In this document: positions 7,401 through 14,881 of the stretch, piece after piece | Layout: each line of letters begins with the position of its first letter | Numbering within the stretch: the stretch's first letter is position 1 | Program-made: the position numbers and the translations under genes | Assembly: GCA_043810615.1 (NCBI GenBank) | Contig: JBDROA010000068.1 | Span: 1-18,945 of the forward strand | DNA length: 18,945 nt | DNA from: VGBK01 sp043810615 | Lineage (GTDB): Bacteria; Actinomycetota; Acidimicrobiia; Spongiisociales; UBA11373 | Reading direction: 5' to 3' | The notes under the pieces: model-generated | Database searches by the model: none | What the model was told of the DNA's origin: nothing | The model's input: only the letters and a program-made list of their open reading frames with translations

Positions 7401-7669
7401 CCCGGCGCCTCGGTGGGCACGGGCACCGGGGTGCCACAATTGGGGCAGGGAGCGGAGCCCACCGCGCCCACGATGAAGCGGAAGCCGCACTCCGGGCACT
7501 CGAGGCGCGGGGTGGGCGGCGGGGCCGGGGGAGGGGACGGCGGGGCCACCAGGCCCGGGTCTGCCTCCCGGGGACGGACCTCCATGAGGGTGCCGCAGTC
7601 CGGGCAGGCATACCGCCCTGGTCCCGACACCTCGACCTGAGTGCGGCAGCGGCCGCAGCGCACGATCAC
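7397..7669 (-). CDS. Double zinc-ribbon small protein, translationally coupled to the mutase
   Basis: A 90-residue protein with two zinc-ribbon modules. The first has Cys5, Cys8, Cys22 and Cys25 (CGRC, CPDC). The second has Cys58, Cys61, Cys75 and Cys78 (CPEC, CPNC). They are joined by a Pro-rich linker (about 43-54). No catalytic domain is visible; such proteins often act in nucleic acid or protein binding, but here the function is unknown. The start is GTG at 7669, with GGAGG seven bases upstream. Its TGA stop overlaps the mutase GTG by GTGA, implying coupled translation. Another GTG at 7663 is possible. The gene is first in the minus-strand unit and faces the DsbB-like gene across about 120 bases. 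Confidence 0.85.
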   Translation of the reverse strand: MIVRCGRCRTQVEVSGPGRYACPDCGTLMEVRPREADPGLVAPPSPPPAPPPTPRLECPECGFRFIVGAVGSAPCPNCGTPVPVPTEAPG

Positions 7670-7755
7670 AACCCCACCTCCACGACCGGCATGGTAACCG
7701 CCGCCGGGAACGGCGGCCTGAGAAGGGCTTCGCCGGGGTACCTTCCGGCATTGGG

Positions 7756-7761
7756 TAGCGT
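7756..7761 (+). promoter_or_regulatory. Possible -10 box upstream of the DsbB-like gene
   Basis: TAGCGT lies 28 bases before the ATG at 7790, with an AGGAGG ribosome site between them. It matches the TAGCnT form seen ahead of several other units in the window. No clear -35 element is seen. Confidence 0.25.
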
Positions 7762-7789
7762 GCCGTCCGGCACCAGGAGGCCCGCCCCC

Positions 7790-8350
7790 ATGTCGGTCGA
7801 CACCATCACCACCCTGGCCGGGATCGCCACCCTCGCGGTGGCCGGCCTCGTCGCCGGCGTCGCCCTGCTCTGGGCCGCCGCTCGTTTCTCGCCCTCCGCC
7901 GCCACCGCCCAGACCCGCCTGGTGGGCTTCCTCGGCAATCAGTCGCTCTGGCTGGCCTGGCTGGTGGCGGTGGCCGCCACGGTCGCGAGCCTGTATTACT
8001 CCGAGGTGGCCCACTTCGAGCCGTGCTCGCTGTGCTGGTACCAGCGCATCGCTATGTACCCGCTCGTAGTGGTCCTGCTGGTGGGAGCGTTCACCCGGGA
8101 CCGCTTCGTGGCCCGCTATGCCCTCCCCCTGACCATTGCCGGGGCCATCCTCGCCGTCTACAACTACCTGGTGCAATTGTTCCCCGGCATCGAGGTGGCC
8201 TGCTCCACCACGGTGTCGTGCAGCACCGTCGACGTCGAGGCCTTCGGCTGGCTCACCATGCCGCTGATGTCGCTGGTGTCCTTCGCCGCCATCGCCGCCG
8301 GGGTCCTGTACGACCGGGCCTCGTACGGACAGGCCGAAGAGGCCGCGTAG
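7790..8350 (+). CDS. DsbB/BdbC-type membrane thiol oxidoreductase
   Basis: Integral membrane protein of 186 residues that would reoxidise an extracytoplasmic thiol oxidase and pass electrons to quinone. The redox pair is in PCSLCWYQRIAMYP (Cys79, Cys82), the hallmark of this family. The second cysteine pair (Cys138, Cys144) sits in an extracytoplasmic loop before FGWLTMPLMSL. About five hydrophobic segments are visible near 9-31, 52-70, 86-101, 110-130 and 153-173, one more than the four-helix core. ATG at 7790 follows CAGGAGG. It starts a run of plus-strand genes; the next two genes encode anchored thioredoxin-fold proteins that are natural redox partners. No DsbA-like protein is present in the window. 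Confidence 0.9.
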   Translation: MSVDTITTLAGIATLAVAGLVAGVALLWAAARFSPSAATAQTRLVGFLGNQSLWLAWLVAVAATVASLYYSEVAHFEPCSLCWYQRIAMYPLVVVLLVGAFTRDRFVARYALPLTIAGAILAVYNYLVQLFPGIEVACSTTVSCSTVDVEAFGWLTMPLMSLVSFAAIAAGVLYDRASYGQAEEAA

Positions 8351-8394
8351 GGCCCCGGCCCTCGTATGCTGCCCCGGTCCGAAGAGGAGTCACC

Positions 8395-9087
8395 CTGAGC
8401 AAGACATCCCCCGCCCGGCGCCCGGCCCGCCCGGCTGCCTCCCCCAACCGGAAACCGGCTGCGGCCGGCGCCGCCACGCCGCCCTCCAAGCGCTTCCCCC
8501 TCGCCCTGGTCGCCGGCGCGGTCCTCGCCGCCGGTCTGGTGGCGGTCATCGTGGTCACCATGGGATCCGGCGGCAGCGACGCCCTCGAGGTAGGGGTGCC
8601 CACCGTCACCGGCGACGCACTGCCGGACTTCGACAACGTCAACAACGACACCGCTCTGGGCCTGGTCATCCCCGAGGTCGCCGGCGCCGACTTCGCCGGG
8701 TCCCCGGTCGGCATCACCCGGGACGGCCGCGCCAAGGTGCTGATGTTCTTCTCCCACTGGTGCGGGGTCTGCCAGCAGGAGGTGCCCCTCATCATGGACT
8801 GGCTGCCCGGGGCCACCCTCCCCGAAGGAGTGGACCTCATCTCGGTGAGCACCGGGGTCAGTTCCTCCAGACCCAACTACCCGCCCTCGGAGTGGCTGGA
8901 GCGCGAGGGGTGGACCATCCCCGTGATCCTGGACGACGAGAGCAACAGCGTCGGCAAGGCCTTTGGGCTCAGCGCCTACCCTTACTTCGTGTTCGTGAAC
9001 GCCGAGGGCCGGGTCGTCCTCCGCCTGACCGGCGGCCTGCCCACGGCGACCATCCAATCGATCATTACCGAACTGGTGCGGGCCTGA
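8395..9087 (+). CDS. Membrane-anchored TlpA-like thioredoxin-fold protein 1 (likely CTG start)
   Basis: A 230-residue protein with a basic Pro/Ala/Arg-rich cytoplasmic tail, one membrane helix (about 35-56) and an extracytoplasmic thioredoxin-fold domain of the TlpA/ResA type. The active site is SHWCGVCQQEVP (Cys123, Cys126) and the cis-proline is in SAYPYFVF. The role is thiol-disulfide exchange, reductant or oxidant unknown. No ATG, GTG or TTG is in frame before the membrane helix. CTG at 8395 follows GAAGAGGAG by five bases, so I take it as the start. It lies 44 bases downstream of the DsbB-like stop and one base before the next ATG, suggesting an operon. It is a clear paralogue of the next gene. 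Confidence 0.85.
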   Translation: MSKTSPARRPARPAASPNRKPAAAGAATPPSKRFPLALVAGAVLAAGLVAVIVVTMGSGGSDALEVGVPTVTGDALPDFDNVNNDTALGLVIPEVAGADFAGSPVGITRDGRAKVLMFFSHWCGVCQQEVPLIMDWLPGATLPEGVDLISVSTGVSSSRPNYPPSEWLEREGWTIPVILDDESNSVGKAFGLSAYPYFVFVNAEGRVVLRLTGGLPTATIQSIITELVRA

Positions 9088-9088
9088 C

Positions 9089-9940
9089 ATGGACGACACC
9101 CCTCACACCGGCCAATTACCTTCCGGCGAGGAGAGCGGCGGCGCCCTGGACCCCGGCCTGCCCGTGGGCCTGGCCGCCTCCGCCGGGGCTACGCCCTACC
9201 CCGCCGCCTCGCCCGCCCCCTCCCCGACGCCTTCGTGGGTGGTGCCGATGATCCTCCTGGCCCTGGTGGCCGGCCTCGGCATCGGCCTGGCCATCGGCCT
9301 GCTGGTAGGCGGGAACGACGGATCCGGCCAGGCTGCCACTACCACGACCGCCGCCGGGCCCACCACCACGGCCGGTGACCCCACGACCACCCTGCCCTGG
9401 GAGACCGCCGACGCCTACGGGGCGACGGTGACGGTTGCGGGCAATCCCCTGCCCATGCTGGGGAGTGCTGCCACCGATACCGCCGTGGGCCTGCCCCTCC
9501 CCGAGATCACCGGTACCGATTTCGCGGGCAACGCGCTGACAATCGCCGCCGACGGCAAGGCCAAGCTGATCGTGGCCCTGGCCCACTGGTGCCCCTACTG
9601 CAATGCCGAAGTGCCCATCCTCATGGATTGGTACCCCGCCGGCGTCCCGGACGGCGTCGAGGTCATCACGCTGTCGGTGTACTCCGACCCCGCCAAGGCC
9701 AACTTCCCGCCGGCCACCTGGTTGCGACAGGCGGAGTGGGACCTCCCCCTCCTCGCCGACGACGAGGGGCGCACCCTGGTGACCGCGCTCGGAATCCCGG
9801 CGGTGCCCTTCTGGCTGCTCGTGAGCGCCGACGGGACGGTGATCGAACGGGGCACGGGCCAGGTGGAAGCCGCGACCCTCGACCAGATCGTCGAGGCGCT
9901 GGCCGCCACCGCCGAGGGCGCCACCACCACGGTTCCCTAG
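9089..9940 (+). CDS. Membrane-anchored TlpA-like thioredoxin-fold protein 2
   Basis: A 283-residue paralogue of the preceding gene. Order: a disordered Pro/Ala/Ser N-terminal tail of about 48 residues, a membrane helix (about 50-73), a Thr/Gly-rich spacer (TTTTAAGPTTTAGDPTTT) and a TlpA-like thioredoxin domain. The active site is AHWCPYCNAEVP (Cys168, Cys171), and the cis-proline is in IPAVPFWLL. Both paralogues share a pattern of (L/A)P...TA(L/V)GL..PE(V/I)...DFAG before the CxxC. CPYC differs from CGVC, so the two probably have different redox potentials or partners. Its ATG is one base after the upstream TGA, so translation is likely coupled. Confidence 0.9.
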   Translation: MDDTPHTGQLPSGEESGGALDPGLPVGLAASAGATPYPAASPAPSPTPSWVVPMILLALVAGLGIGLAIGLLVGGNDGSGQAATTTTAAGPTTTAGDPTTTLPWETADAYGATVTVAGNPLPMLGSAATDTAVGLPLPEITGTDFAGNALTIAADGKAKLIVALAHWCPYCNAEVPILMDWYPAGVPDGVEVITLSVYSDPAKANFPPATWLRQAEWDLPLLADDEGRTLVTALGIPAVPFWLLVSADGTVIERGTGQVEAATLDQIVEALAATAEGATTTVP

Positions 9941-9978
9941 CTGGCAGCCGCTACCCTCACCGCGCCCGAGGAGGCGTG

Positions 9979-10587
9979 GTGCGCGACGATCGCCCGGCCG
10001 GCGAGAGTGACCTTCTGGTGAGGTCGCTGGTCGCCGGGCCATTGGAGAACAACGTCTACCTCGCCGCCTGCCCGGAAACGCGTCGAGCGGTGCTCATCGA
10101 CCCCGCCGACGACGCCGAGAAGATCCTGGAGGCGGCCGCCGGCCTGGCGGTGGAGGCCATCCTCCTCACCCACGGCCACCACGACCACCTCGGGGCCGCC
10201 GTCGAGGTGAGCCGCGCCCTCGCTCTCCCCCTGCGCCTCCACCCCGCCGACGCCGCTCTGGCCGGGCTGTCGCGAACCCTCCCCCTCGCCGAGGGCGAGC
10301 AGATCCACTGCGGCAACGTGACTCTGGAGGTTCGCCACACGCCGGGGCACACCCTCGGGTCGGTGTGCTTGCGGTCCGGGAGCACCCTTTTCAGCGGCGA
10401 CACCCTGTTCCCCGGCGGCCCGGGGGCCACCGATAGCCCCGTCGCCTTCGGCCGGGTGATGGCCTCGCTGCGCCGGCAACTGTTCACGCTACCCGACGAC
10501 ACGGCTGTCTTGCCCGGGCACGGGCCGGCCACCACCATTGGTGCCGAGCGTCCCTCACTGGACGAGTGGGAACGGCGCGGCTGGTAG
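9979..10587 (+). CDS. MBL-fold metallohydrolase, glyoxalase II-like
   Basis: A 202-residue zinc hydrolase of the metallo-beta-lactamase fold. Metal ligands are seen in THGHHDHLG (His65, His67, Asp69, His70), TPGHTLGS (His124), FSGDTLF (Asp141) and PGHGP (His181), the full set for this family. Length and motif order fit glyoxalase II-like hydrolases that act on thioesters. The substrate is unknown, and the domain lacks the extra C-terminal helices of classic GloB. The start is GTG at 9979 (or 9976), four bases after GAGGAGG. A later GTG at 10015-10018 is possible. It lies 38 bases after TlpA-like gene 2 and eight bases before the next gene. Confidence 0.88.
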   Translation: MRDDRPAGESDLLVRSLVAGPLENNVYLAACPETRRAVLIDPADDAEKILEAAAGLAVEAILLTHGHHDHLGAAVEVSRALALPLRLHPADAALAGLSRTLPLAEGEQIHCGNVTLEVRHTPGHTLGSVCLRSGSTLFSGDTLFPGGPGATDSPVAFGRVMASLRRQLFTLPDDTAVLPGHGPATTIGAERPSLDEWERRGW

Positions 10588-10595
10588 GAGGAGCC

Positions 10596-11531
10596 ATGGA
10601 GTTCGGCATCATGACGGAGCCCCAGATGGGCCTGACCTACGCCGAGTTGCGGGCCGCGGCCCGCCTCGCGGAGGACCTGGGCCTCGAGCTGTTCGGGCGC
10701 TCCGACCACCTCGCCTTCCCCGGTCGGGCCGACCCCCACGCCACCGAGGCCTTCACCACGCTGGCCGGCCTGGCGCGGGAGACGACGCGCCTGCGCCTCT
10801 TGGTTCTGGTCAGCCCCGTCACCTTCCGCCATCCCGCCATCATCGCCAAGGCGGCGGCCACCATCGACGAGATGTCGGCGGGCCGCTTCGCCCTGGGCCT
10901 GGGGACGGGATGGATGGAGGAGGAGCACACCGCCTTCGGACTGCCCTTTCCCCCCTGGGCGGAGCGCTACGCCCGCCTGGAGGAGGCCCTGCAGTACCTG
11001 CGAGCAGCACTGGGGAAAGCCCCCGGAGGCTTCGCGGGGACGCACTACCGCCTCGGCGACTCGCCGGTGCGGCCCCTGCCCACCGGGCCCCTCCCCCTCG
11101 TGGTCGGAGGCACCGGGGCGCGTCGCACGCCGCAACTCGCCGGCCGCTACGCCGACGAGTACAACGCCACCTTCCTGTCGGCCGGGGACCTGCCCCCCCG
11201 CATCGCCATCGCCCGGCAGGCGGCGGTCGAGGCCGACCGCCGCCCGGAGGACCTGGTGATCTCGGTCATGGCCCCGGCCGTCACCGGCCCCGACGAGGCC
11301 TCCTACCGGAGGAACCTGGAGGCGGTGGCCGCCGCCGACCCGTTCGGGCGGGACCCGGGCACGATCGAGTCCCGCCTGCAGGAGCGAGGCCTGCCGGTGG
11401 GGCCGGCCCCCCGGGCCCGCGAGGCGCTGACCGCCCTGGAAGAGATGGGAGTCTCCCGCTTCTACCTGCAGCACCTGGGCCCGTTCGACCGGGAACTGCT
11501 CGCCTCCACCTACAGCGCTCTGCGCCGTTGA
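10596..11531 (+). CDS. Luciferase-like (LLM) F420-dependent oxidoreductase
   Basis: A 311-residue TIM-barrel protein of the bacterial luciferase-like family. Most actinobacterial members use the deazaflavin F420; the substrate is unknown. The family signature GLGTGWMEEEHTAFG is at about 101-115. Also seen are SAGRFALGLG, LVVGGTGARRT, the substrate-loop region GRYADEYNAT and a C-terminal FYLQHLGPF. ATG at 10596 has GGAGGAG just upstream, giving the start MEFGIM. A GTG-started longer form from 10566 would overlap the MBL gene and has no ribosome site. It sits eight bases after the MBL-fold hydrolase and is followed by a hairpin. Confidence 0.9.
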   Translation: MEFGIMTEPQMGLTYAELRAAARLAEDLGLELFGRSDHLAFPGRADPHATEAFTTLAGLARETTRLRLLVLVSPVTFRHPAIIAKAAATIDEMSAGRFALGLGTGWMEEEHTAFGLPFPPWAERYARLEEALQYLRAALGKAPGGFAGTHYRLGDSPVRPLPTGPLPLVVGGTGARRTPQLAGRYADEYNATFLSAGDLPPRIAIARQAAVEADRRPEDLVISVMAPAVTGPDEASYRRNLEAVAAADPFGRDPGTIESRLQERGLPVGPAPRAREALTALEEMGVSRFYLQHLGPFDRELLASTYSALRR

Positions 11532-11540
11532 CCGGTGATT

Positions 11541-11574
11541 CGGCAGGGGGCCGGCTCTCCCGGCCGAACTGCCG
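11541..11574 (+). terminator. Nested GC-rich hairpin after the LLM oxidoreductase, likely transcription terminator
   Basis: Outer arms CGGCAG (11541-11546) and CTGCCG (11569-11574) enclose inner arms GGCCGG (11549-11554) and CCGGCC (11560-11565) around a CTCTC loop. Both stems are six pairs, separated by a small internal loop. It starts ten bases after the stop codon and precedes the sufC promoter region. There is no T-tract, so it would be an actinobacterial-type terminator without a U-tail, or only a transcript stabiliser. Confidence 0.45.
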
Positions 11575-11644
11575 TCCTGCCGGGAATATCAAGAGAACCC
11601 GCGGCGGCGCCTCCCCGGCGACCTGACCGCCGGCGGCGGCCGAC

Positions 11645-11672
11645 GTGACTGGCGGCACGGTCCCGATATCCT
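11645..11672 (+). promoter_or_regulatory. Likely promoter of the sufC1-sufS-sufU operon
   Basis: GTGACT at 11645-11650 and TATCCT at 11667-11672 are separated by 16 bases and resemble -35 and -10 hexamers. The -10 ends eight bases before the ATG at 11681, so transcription would begin at or very near the start codon, giving a leaderless message. There is no ribosome site before this ATG, which supports the idea. The gap also carries the terminator hairpin for the previous unit. Confidence 0.45.
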
Positions 11673-11680
11673 GTGCCGCC

Positions 11681-12433
11681 ATGGTCGATGCCCCCCTCCT
11701 CGTCGTCGAAGGCCTACACGCCTCAGTGGAAGGCACCGAGATCCTCAAGGGGGTGACCCTCACCGTGCAACGGGGGGAGATCCACGCTCTCATGGGGCCC
11801 AACGGGTCGGGCAAGTCCACCCTGGCCAACGTCCTGCTGGGCCACCCCGGCTACGAGGTGAGCGGCCGCATCCTCTACAAGGGTGAGGACGTGACGGGAT
11901 GGGCCCCCGACGAGCGGGGCCGGGCCGGAATGTTCCTCGCCTTCCAATACCCCGAGGAGATCGCTGGGGTGTCGGTCGTCAACTTCCTGCGGGCCGCCCT
12001 CTCCAACCGCACCGGGGTGGACTACACCGTGCTCGAACTGCGCCTGCGGGTGGCCGACGCCATGAAGGAACTGGGCATTGACGCCTCCTTCGCCGACCGC
12101 TACCTGAATCAGGGCTTCTCCGGCGGGGAGCGCAAGCGCAACGAGGTGCTGCAACTGGCGGTGCTGCGCCCCGACCTGGCGGTCATGGACGAGACCGACT
12201 CCGGACTGGACATCGATGCCCTGCGCACCGTGGCCGAGGGGGTGCAGCGAGTGGCCGGCCCCGAGCGCGGCTTCCTGATCATCACCCACTACCAGCGCCT
12301 CCTGGACTACATCGCCCCCGACGTGGTCCACATCTTCGTCGACGGGCGGGTGGTGGAGAGCGGGGGACCCGACCTGGCCCGGCGCATCGAGGACGAGGGC
12401 TACGAGGCCTTCCGTCCGGGACCGGCCGAGTGA
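11681..12433 (+). CDS. sufC: Fe-S cluster assembly ATPase SufC (copy 1)
   Basis: ABC-type ATPase of the SUF iron-sulfur machinery; it normally binds SufB and SufD and opens the scaffold for cluster assembly. It has 250 residues. Walker A is GPNGSGKST (39-47), the signature is FSGGERKRN (146-154), Walker B with the catalytic glutamate is LAVMDETDSGLDID (Glu171), and the switch is ITHYQRLLDYI. The FLAFQYPEEIAGVSV segment is SufC-specific. ATG 11681 was chosen over an upstream in-frame GTG at 11645 because a promoter-like pair sits between. The stop overlaps the sufS GTG in GTGA. A second sufC lies at 14108-14881 on the other strand; the two are diverged. Confidence 0.95.
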   Translation: MVDAPLLVVEGLHASVEGTEILKGVTLTVQRGEIHALMGPNGSGKSTLANVLLGHPGYEVSGRILYKGEDVTGWAPDERGRAGMFLAFQYPEEIAGVSVVNFLRAALSNRTGVDYTVLELRLRVADAMKELGIDASFADRYLNQGFSGGERKRNEVLQLAVLRPDLAVMDETDSGLDIDALRTVAEGVQRVAGPERGFLIITHYQRLLDYIAPDVVHIFVDGRVVESGGPDLARRIEDEGYEAFRPGPAE

Positions 12434-13659
12434 GCGACCTCTCCCACCTGCGGGTCGACTTCCCCATCCTCTCCGGGGAGATGAACGGGCGGCCCCTGGT
12501 GTACCTGGACTCGGCGGCCACCACCCAGAAGCCCGTCCAGGTGCTCGACGCCATGGACGACTACTACCGGCACCACAACGCCAACGTGCACCGCGGGGCC
12601 TACTCCCTGGCCATGGAGGCCACCGACCTGTACGAGGGAGCCCGGGCCAAGGTGGCCGCCTTCGTCCACGCCGCCTCACCCCGTGAGATCGTCTTCACCC
12701 GGGGCACCACGTCGGCCGTCAACGCCGTGGCCTACGGCTGGGGCCTGTACCATCTGCGCCCCGGCGACCGCATTCTGCTCACCACCCTGGAGCACCATGC
12801 CAACGTCGTCCCCTGGCAGTTGATCTGCCGCCACACCGGGGCCGAACTGGTCTACCTCCCCTTCACCCCGGACTTTCGGGTGGACCTCGGCGACCTGGCG
12901 GGCCTGCTCGACGAACGGGTCAAGGTGGTCGGGATCTCGGGCATGTCCAACGTGCTGGGCACGATCCCCCCGGTGGCCGAAGTGGCCGCCGCCGCCCGGG
13001 CCGTGGGGGCGATCACCCTGGTCGATGCCGCCCAGATGGTCCCCCACCTGCCCACCGACGTACAGGCCCTCGGCGCCGACTTCCTCGTTTTCGGCGCCCA
13101 CAAGATGCTGGGCCCCACCGGCATCGGGGCGCTGTGGGGCCGCCTCGACCTCCTCGAGGCCATGGAACCCGCCGAAGGGGGCGGGGAGATGATCCGCGAC
13201 GTCGACCTCCACCAGTCGTCCTGGGCTCCCGTGCCCCACAAGTTCGAGGCGGGGACGCCCCCCATCGCCGAGGCGGTGGGCTTCGGAGCGGCGGTGGACT
13301 ACCTGAGCGCGATAGGTATGGACGAGGTGCGCCGCCATGAGGCCGACCTAACGGGCTACGCGCTCGAGCGCCTCGCCGAGGTGCCCGGCCTCACCGTCTA
13401 CGGCCCTACCGACGTGGCCCACCGGGGCGGGGCGGTCTCGTTCACCCTGGCCGACATCCACCCCCACGACCTGGCGACCATCCTCAACGAGCACGGCATA
13501 GCCATCCGCGCCGGCCATCACTGCGCCAAGCCCCTGCACCGCCTCCTGGGGGTCCCCGCCACCGCTCGGGCCTCCTTCTACGTGTACAACACCCGGGAAG
13601 AAGTGGACGCCCTGCTCCCGGCCCTGGCCGAGGCGAGGAGGCTGTTCGGTGTCGCTTGA
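12430..13659 (+). CDS. sufS: Cysteine desulfurase SufS
   Basis: PLP-dependent enzyme that removes sulfur from L-cysteine as an enzyme-bound persulfide and hands it to SufU. It has 409 residues. The PLP lysine is in FGAHKMLGPTG (Lys225), Asp199 is in LVDAAQM, and the catalytic Cys365 is in RAGHHCAKPLHRLLG, a group II desulfurase layout. Also seen: LDSAATTQKP, NVHRGAYSLA, LEHHANVVPW. The NVLG motif here reads GISGMSNVLG; family members such as E. coli SufS have a His where this has the second Gly. Start GTG overlaps the sufC1 stop. The stop overlaps the sufU start by 11 bases, so the three genes are translationally coupled. Confidence 0.95.
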   Translation: MSDLSHLRVDFPILSGEMNGRPLVYLDSAATTQKPVQVLDAMDDYYRHHNANVHRGAYSLAMEATDLYEGARAKVAAFVHAASPREIVFTRGTTSAVNAVAYGWGLYHLRPGDRILLTTLEHHANVVPWQLICRHTGAELVYLPFTPDFRVDLGDLAGLLDERVKVVGISGMSNVLGTIPPVAEVAAAARAVGAITLVDAAQMVPHLPTDVQALGADFLVFGAHKMLGPTGIGALWGRLDLLEAMEPAEGGGEMIRDVDLHQSSWAPVPHKFEAGTPPIAEAVGFGAAVDYLSAIGMDEVRRHEADLTGYALERLAEVPGLTVYGPTDVAHRGGAVSFTLADIHPHDLATILNEHGIAIRAGHHCAKPLHRLLGVPATARASFYVYNTREEVDALLPALAEARRLFGVA

Positions 13660-14101
13660 CGACCTCTATCGCGCGGTCATCCTCGACCACTACCGCAACC
13701 CGCGGCGGCGAGGCGCCCTGGAGCACCCCGACGCCCACGCCGACGGGCAGAATCCGCTGTGCGGGGATGAACTGTCTCTCGACCTGGCGCTCGACGGAGA
13801 TCGGGTGACCGACGTGCGCATCCAGGGCCGGGGTTGTTCCATCAGTCAGGCTTCGGCGTCGATGATGGCCGAGGCCATCGCGGGTAAGACCATCGCCGAG
13901 GTCGCGGCCATCACCCATCGCTTCAAGGCGATGATGGAAATCGAGGAGGGCGACCCCGGCATCGACGACTCCCGCCCGGGGGCAGCCCTGGGCGACCTGG
14001 AGGCGCTGCGCGGGGTGCGTCGCTTCCCGGTGCGGATCAAGTGTGCCGACCTCCCCTGGGCCACACTGGCCCAGGCCCTGGAGGGACACTCCGAAGCCTG
14101 A
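13649..14101 (+). CDS. sufU: Zinc-dependent sulfurtransferase / scaffold SufU
   Basis: A 150-residue SufU-type protein. In bacteria that lack IscU it accepts persulfide sulfur from SufS and feeds the SufBCD scaffold. It has three conserved cysteines: Cys38 in NPLCGDE (with Asp40 next to it), Cys63 in GRGCSIS and Cys132 in RIKCADLPW. The SufU-specific insertion between the second and third cysteine is present (MEIEEGDPGIDDSR). GTG start 13649 lies inside the end of sufS. It ends the plus-strand operon and stops six bases before the convergent sufC2 stop. Confidence 0.95.
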   Translation: MSLDDLYRAVILDHYRNPRRRGALEHPDAHADGQNPLCGDELSLDLALDGDRVTDVRIQGRGCSISQASASMMAEAIAGKTIAEVAAITHRFKAMMEIEEGDPGIDDSRPGAALGDLEALRGVRRFPVRIKCADLPWATLAQALEGHSEA

Positions 14102-14107
14102 GCCGGG

Positions 14108-14881
14108 CTACAGGCCGCGCAGGAAGTCGTCGTCCCCGGCAGACGGGGCCGCCGCCCCGGCCTCGCGCTGGATGGCGTCGTAGCCCCCGGCTTCCAGTTC
14201 CCCGGCCAGGTCCATCCCCCCGGAGCGAATCACCCGCCCCGCCGCCATCACGTGGACCCGGTCCACGGCGATGTAGCGCAGGATGCGGCTGTAGTGGGTG
14301 ATGAGCAGCACCCCCAGCGCCGGGCTGCGCATGGCCTCCACTGCGGCCGCCACCTCGCGCACTGCGTCGATGTCCAATCCGGAGTCGATCTCGTCGAGCA
14401 CGGCCACCCGGGGGCGCAGCGCCAGCAACTGGAGCATCTCGGAGCGCTTCGTCTCCCCGCCCGACAGGCCCTCGTTCACCGGGCGACCCAGGAAGGGGGT
14501 CAGTGCCAGCCGCTCCGCCGCCGCTTCGACCGCGGGCCAGTACCCGGGGTCGTCCCCCGTCGCCCGGCCCATCTCCTCGAGCAGTTCGCGCAAGGTCACC
14601 CCGGGGATCTCTACCGGGTACTGGTAACCCAGGAACAGCCCGGCCCGGGCCCGGGCGTCCACCGGCAGGCCCAGCACCTCGGTGCCCCCCACCAGGGCCG
14701 CCCCGGAGACGGTGTACTCGGGCTTGCCCATGAGCACGTGGCAGAGGGTGGACTTGCCCGAGCCGTTGGGCCCCATGAGGGCGTGCACCTCCCCGTAGGG
14801 CACCTCAAGATCAACCCCCTTGAGGATGGCCAGGTCGCCGAGGCGGGCCTCCAGGCCCAGCACCACGAGAGCGGCACTCAT
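14108..14881 (-). CDS. sufC: Fe-S cluster assembly ATPase SufC (copy 2)
   Basis: A second complete SufC, 257 residues, on the opposite strand from copy 1. Walker A is GPNGSGKST (37-45), the signature is LSGGETKRS, Walker B with glutamate is VLDEIDSGLDID, and the switch is ITHYSRILRYI, so it looks catalytically intact. GLFLGYQYPVEIPGVTL matches the SufC pattern. It has a C-terminal tail (AAAPSAGDDDFLRGL) that copy 1 lacks. ATG at 14881 overlaps the Rieske gene stop by ATGA, so the two are co-translated. It is last in the udgB-sufD-Rieske-sufC2 operon. Given the operon, this copy is the natural partner of SufD. Confidence 0.95.
   Translation of the reverse strand: MSAALVVLGLEARLGDLAILKGVDLEVPYGEVHALMGPNGSGKSTLCHVLMGKPEYTVSGAALVGGTEVLGLPVDARARAGLFLGYQYPVEIPGVTLRELLEEMGRATGDDPGYWPAVEAAAERLALTPFLGRPVNEGLSGGETKRSEMLQLLALRPRVAVLDEIDSGLDIDAVREVAAAVEAMRSPALGVLLITHYSRILRYIAVDRVHVMAAGRVIRSGGMDLAGELEAGGYDAIQREAGAAAPSAGDDDFLRGL

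Noticed and set aside
6177..7640. A 487-codon plus-strand open frame across the mutase
   Set aside because: It is antisense to a strongly conserved mutase, and the composition is typical of a shadow frame.
11281..11829. A minus-strand open frame across the LLM and sufC1 junction
   Set aside because: It spans the end of one real gene, a hairpin and the start of another, and its translation is low-complexity Pro/Arg/Gly/Ala.
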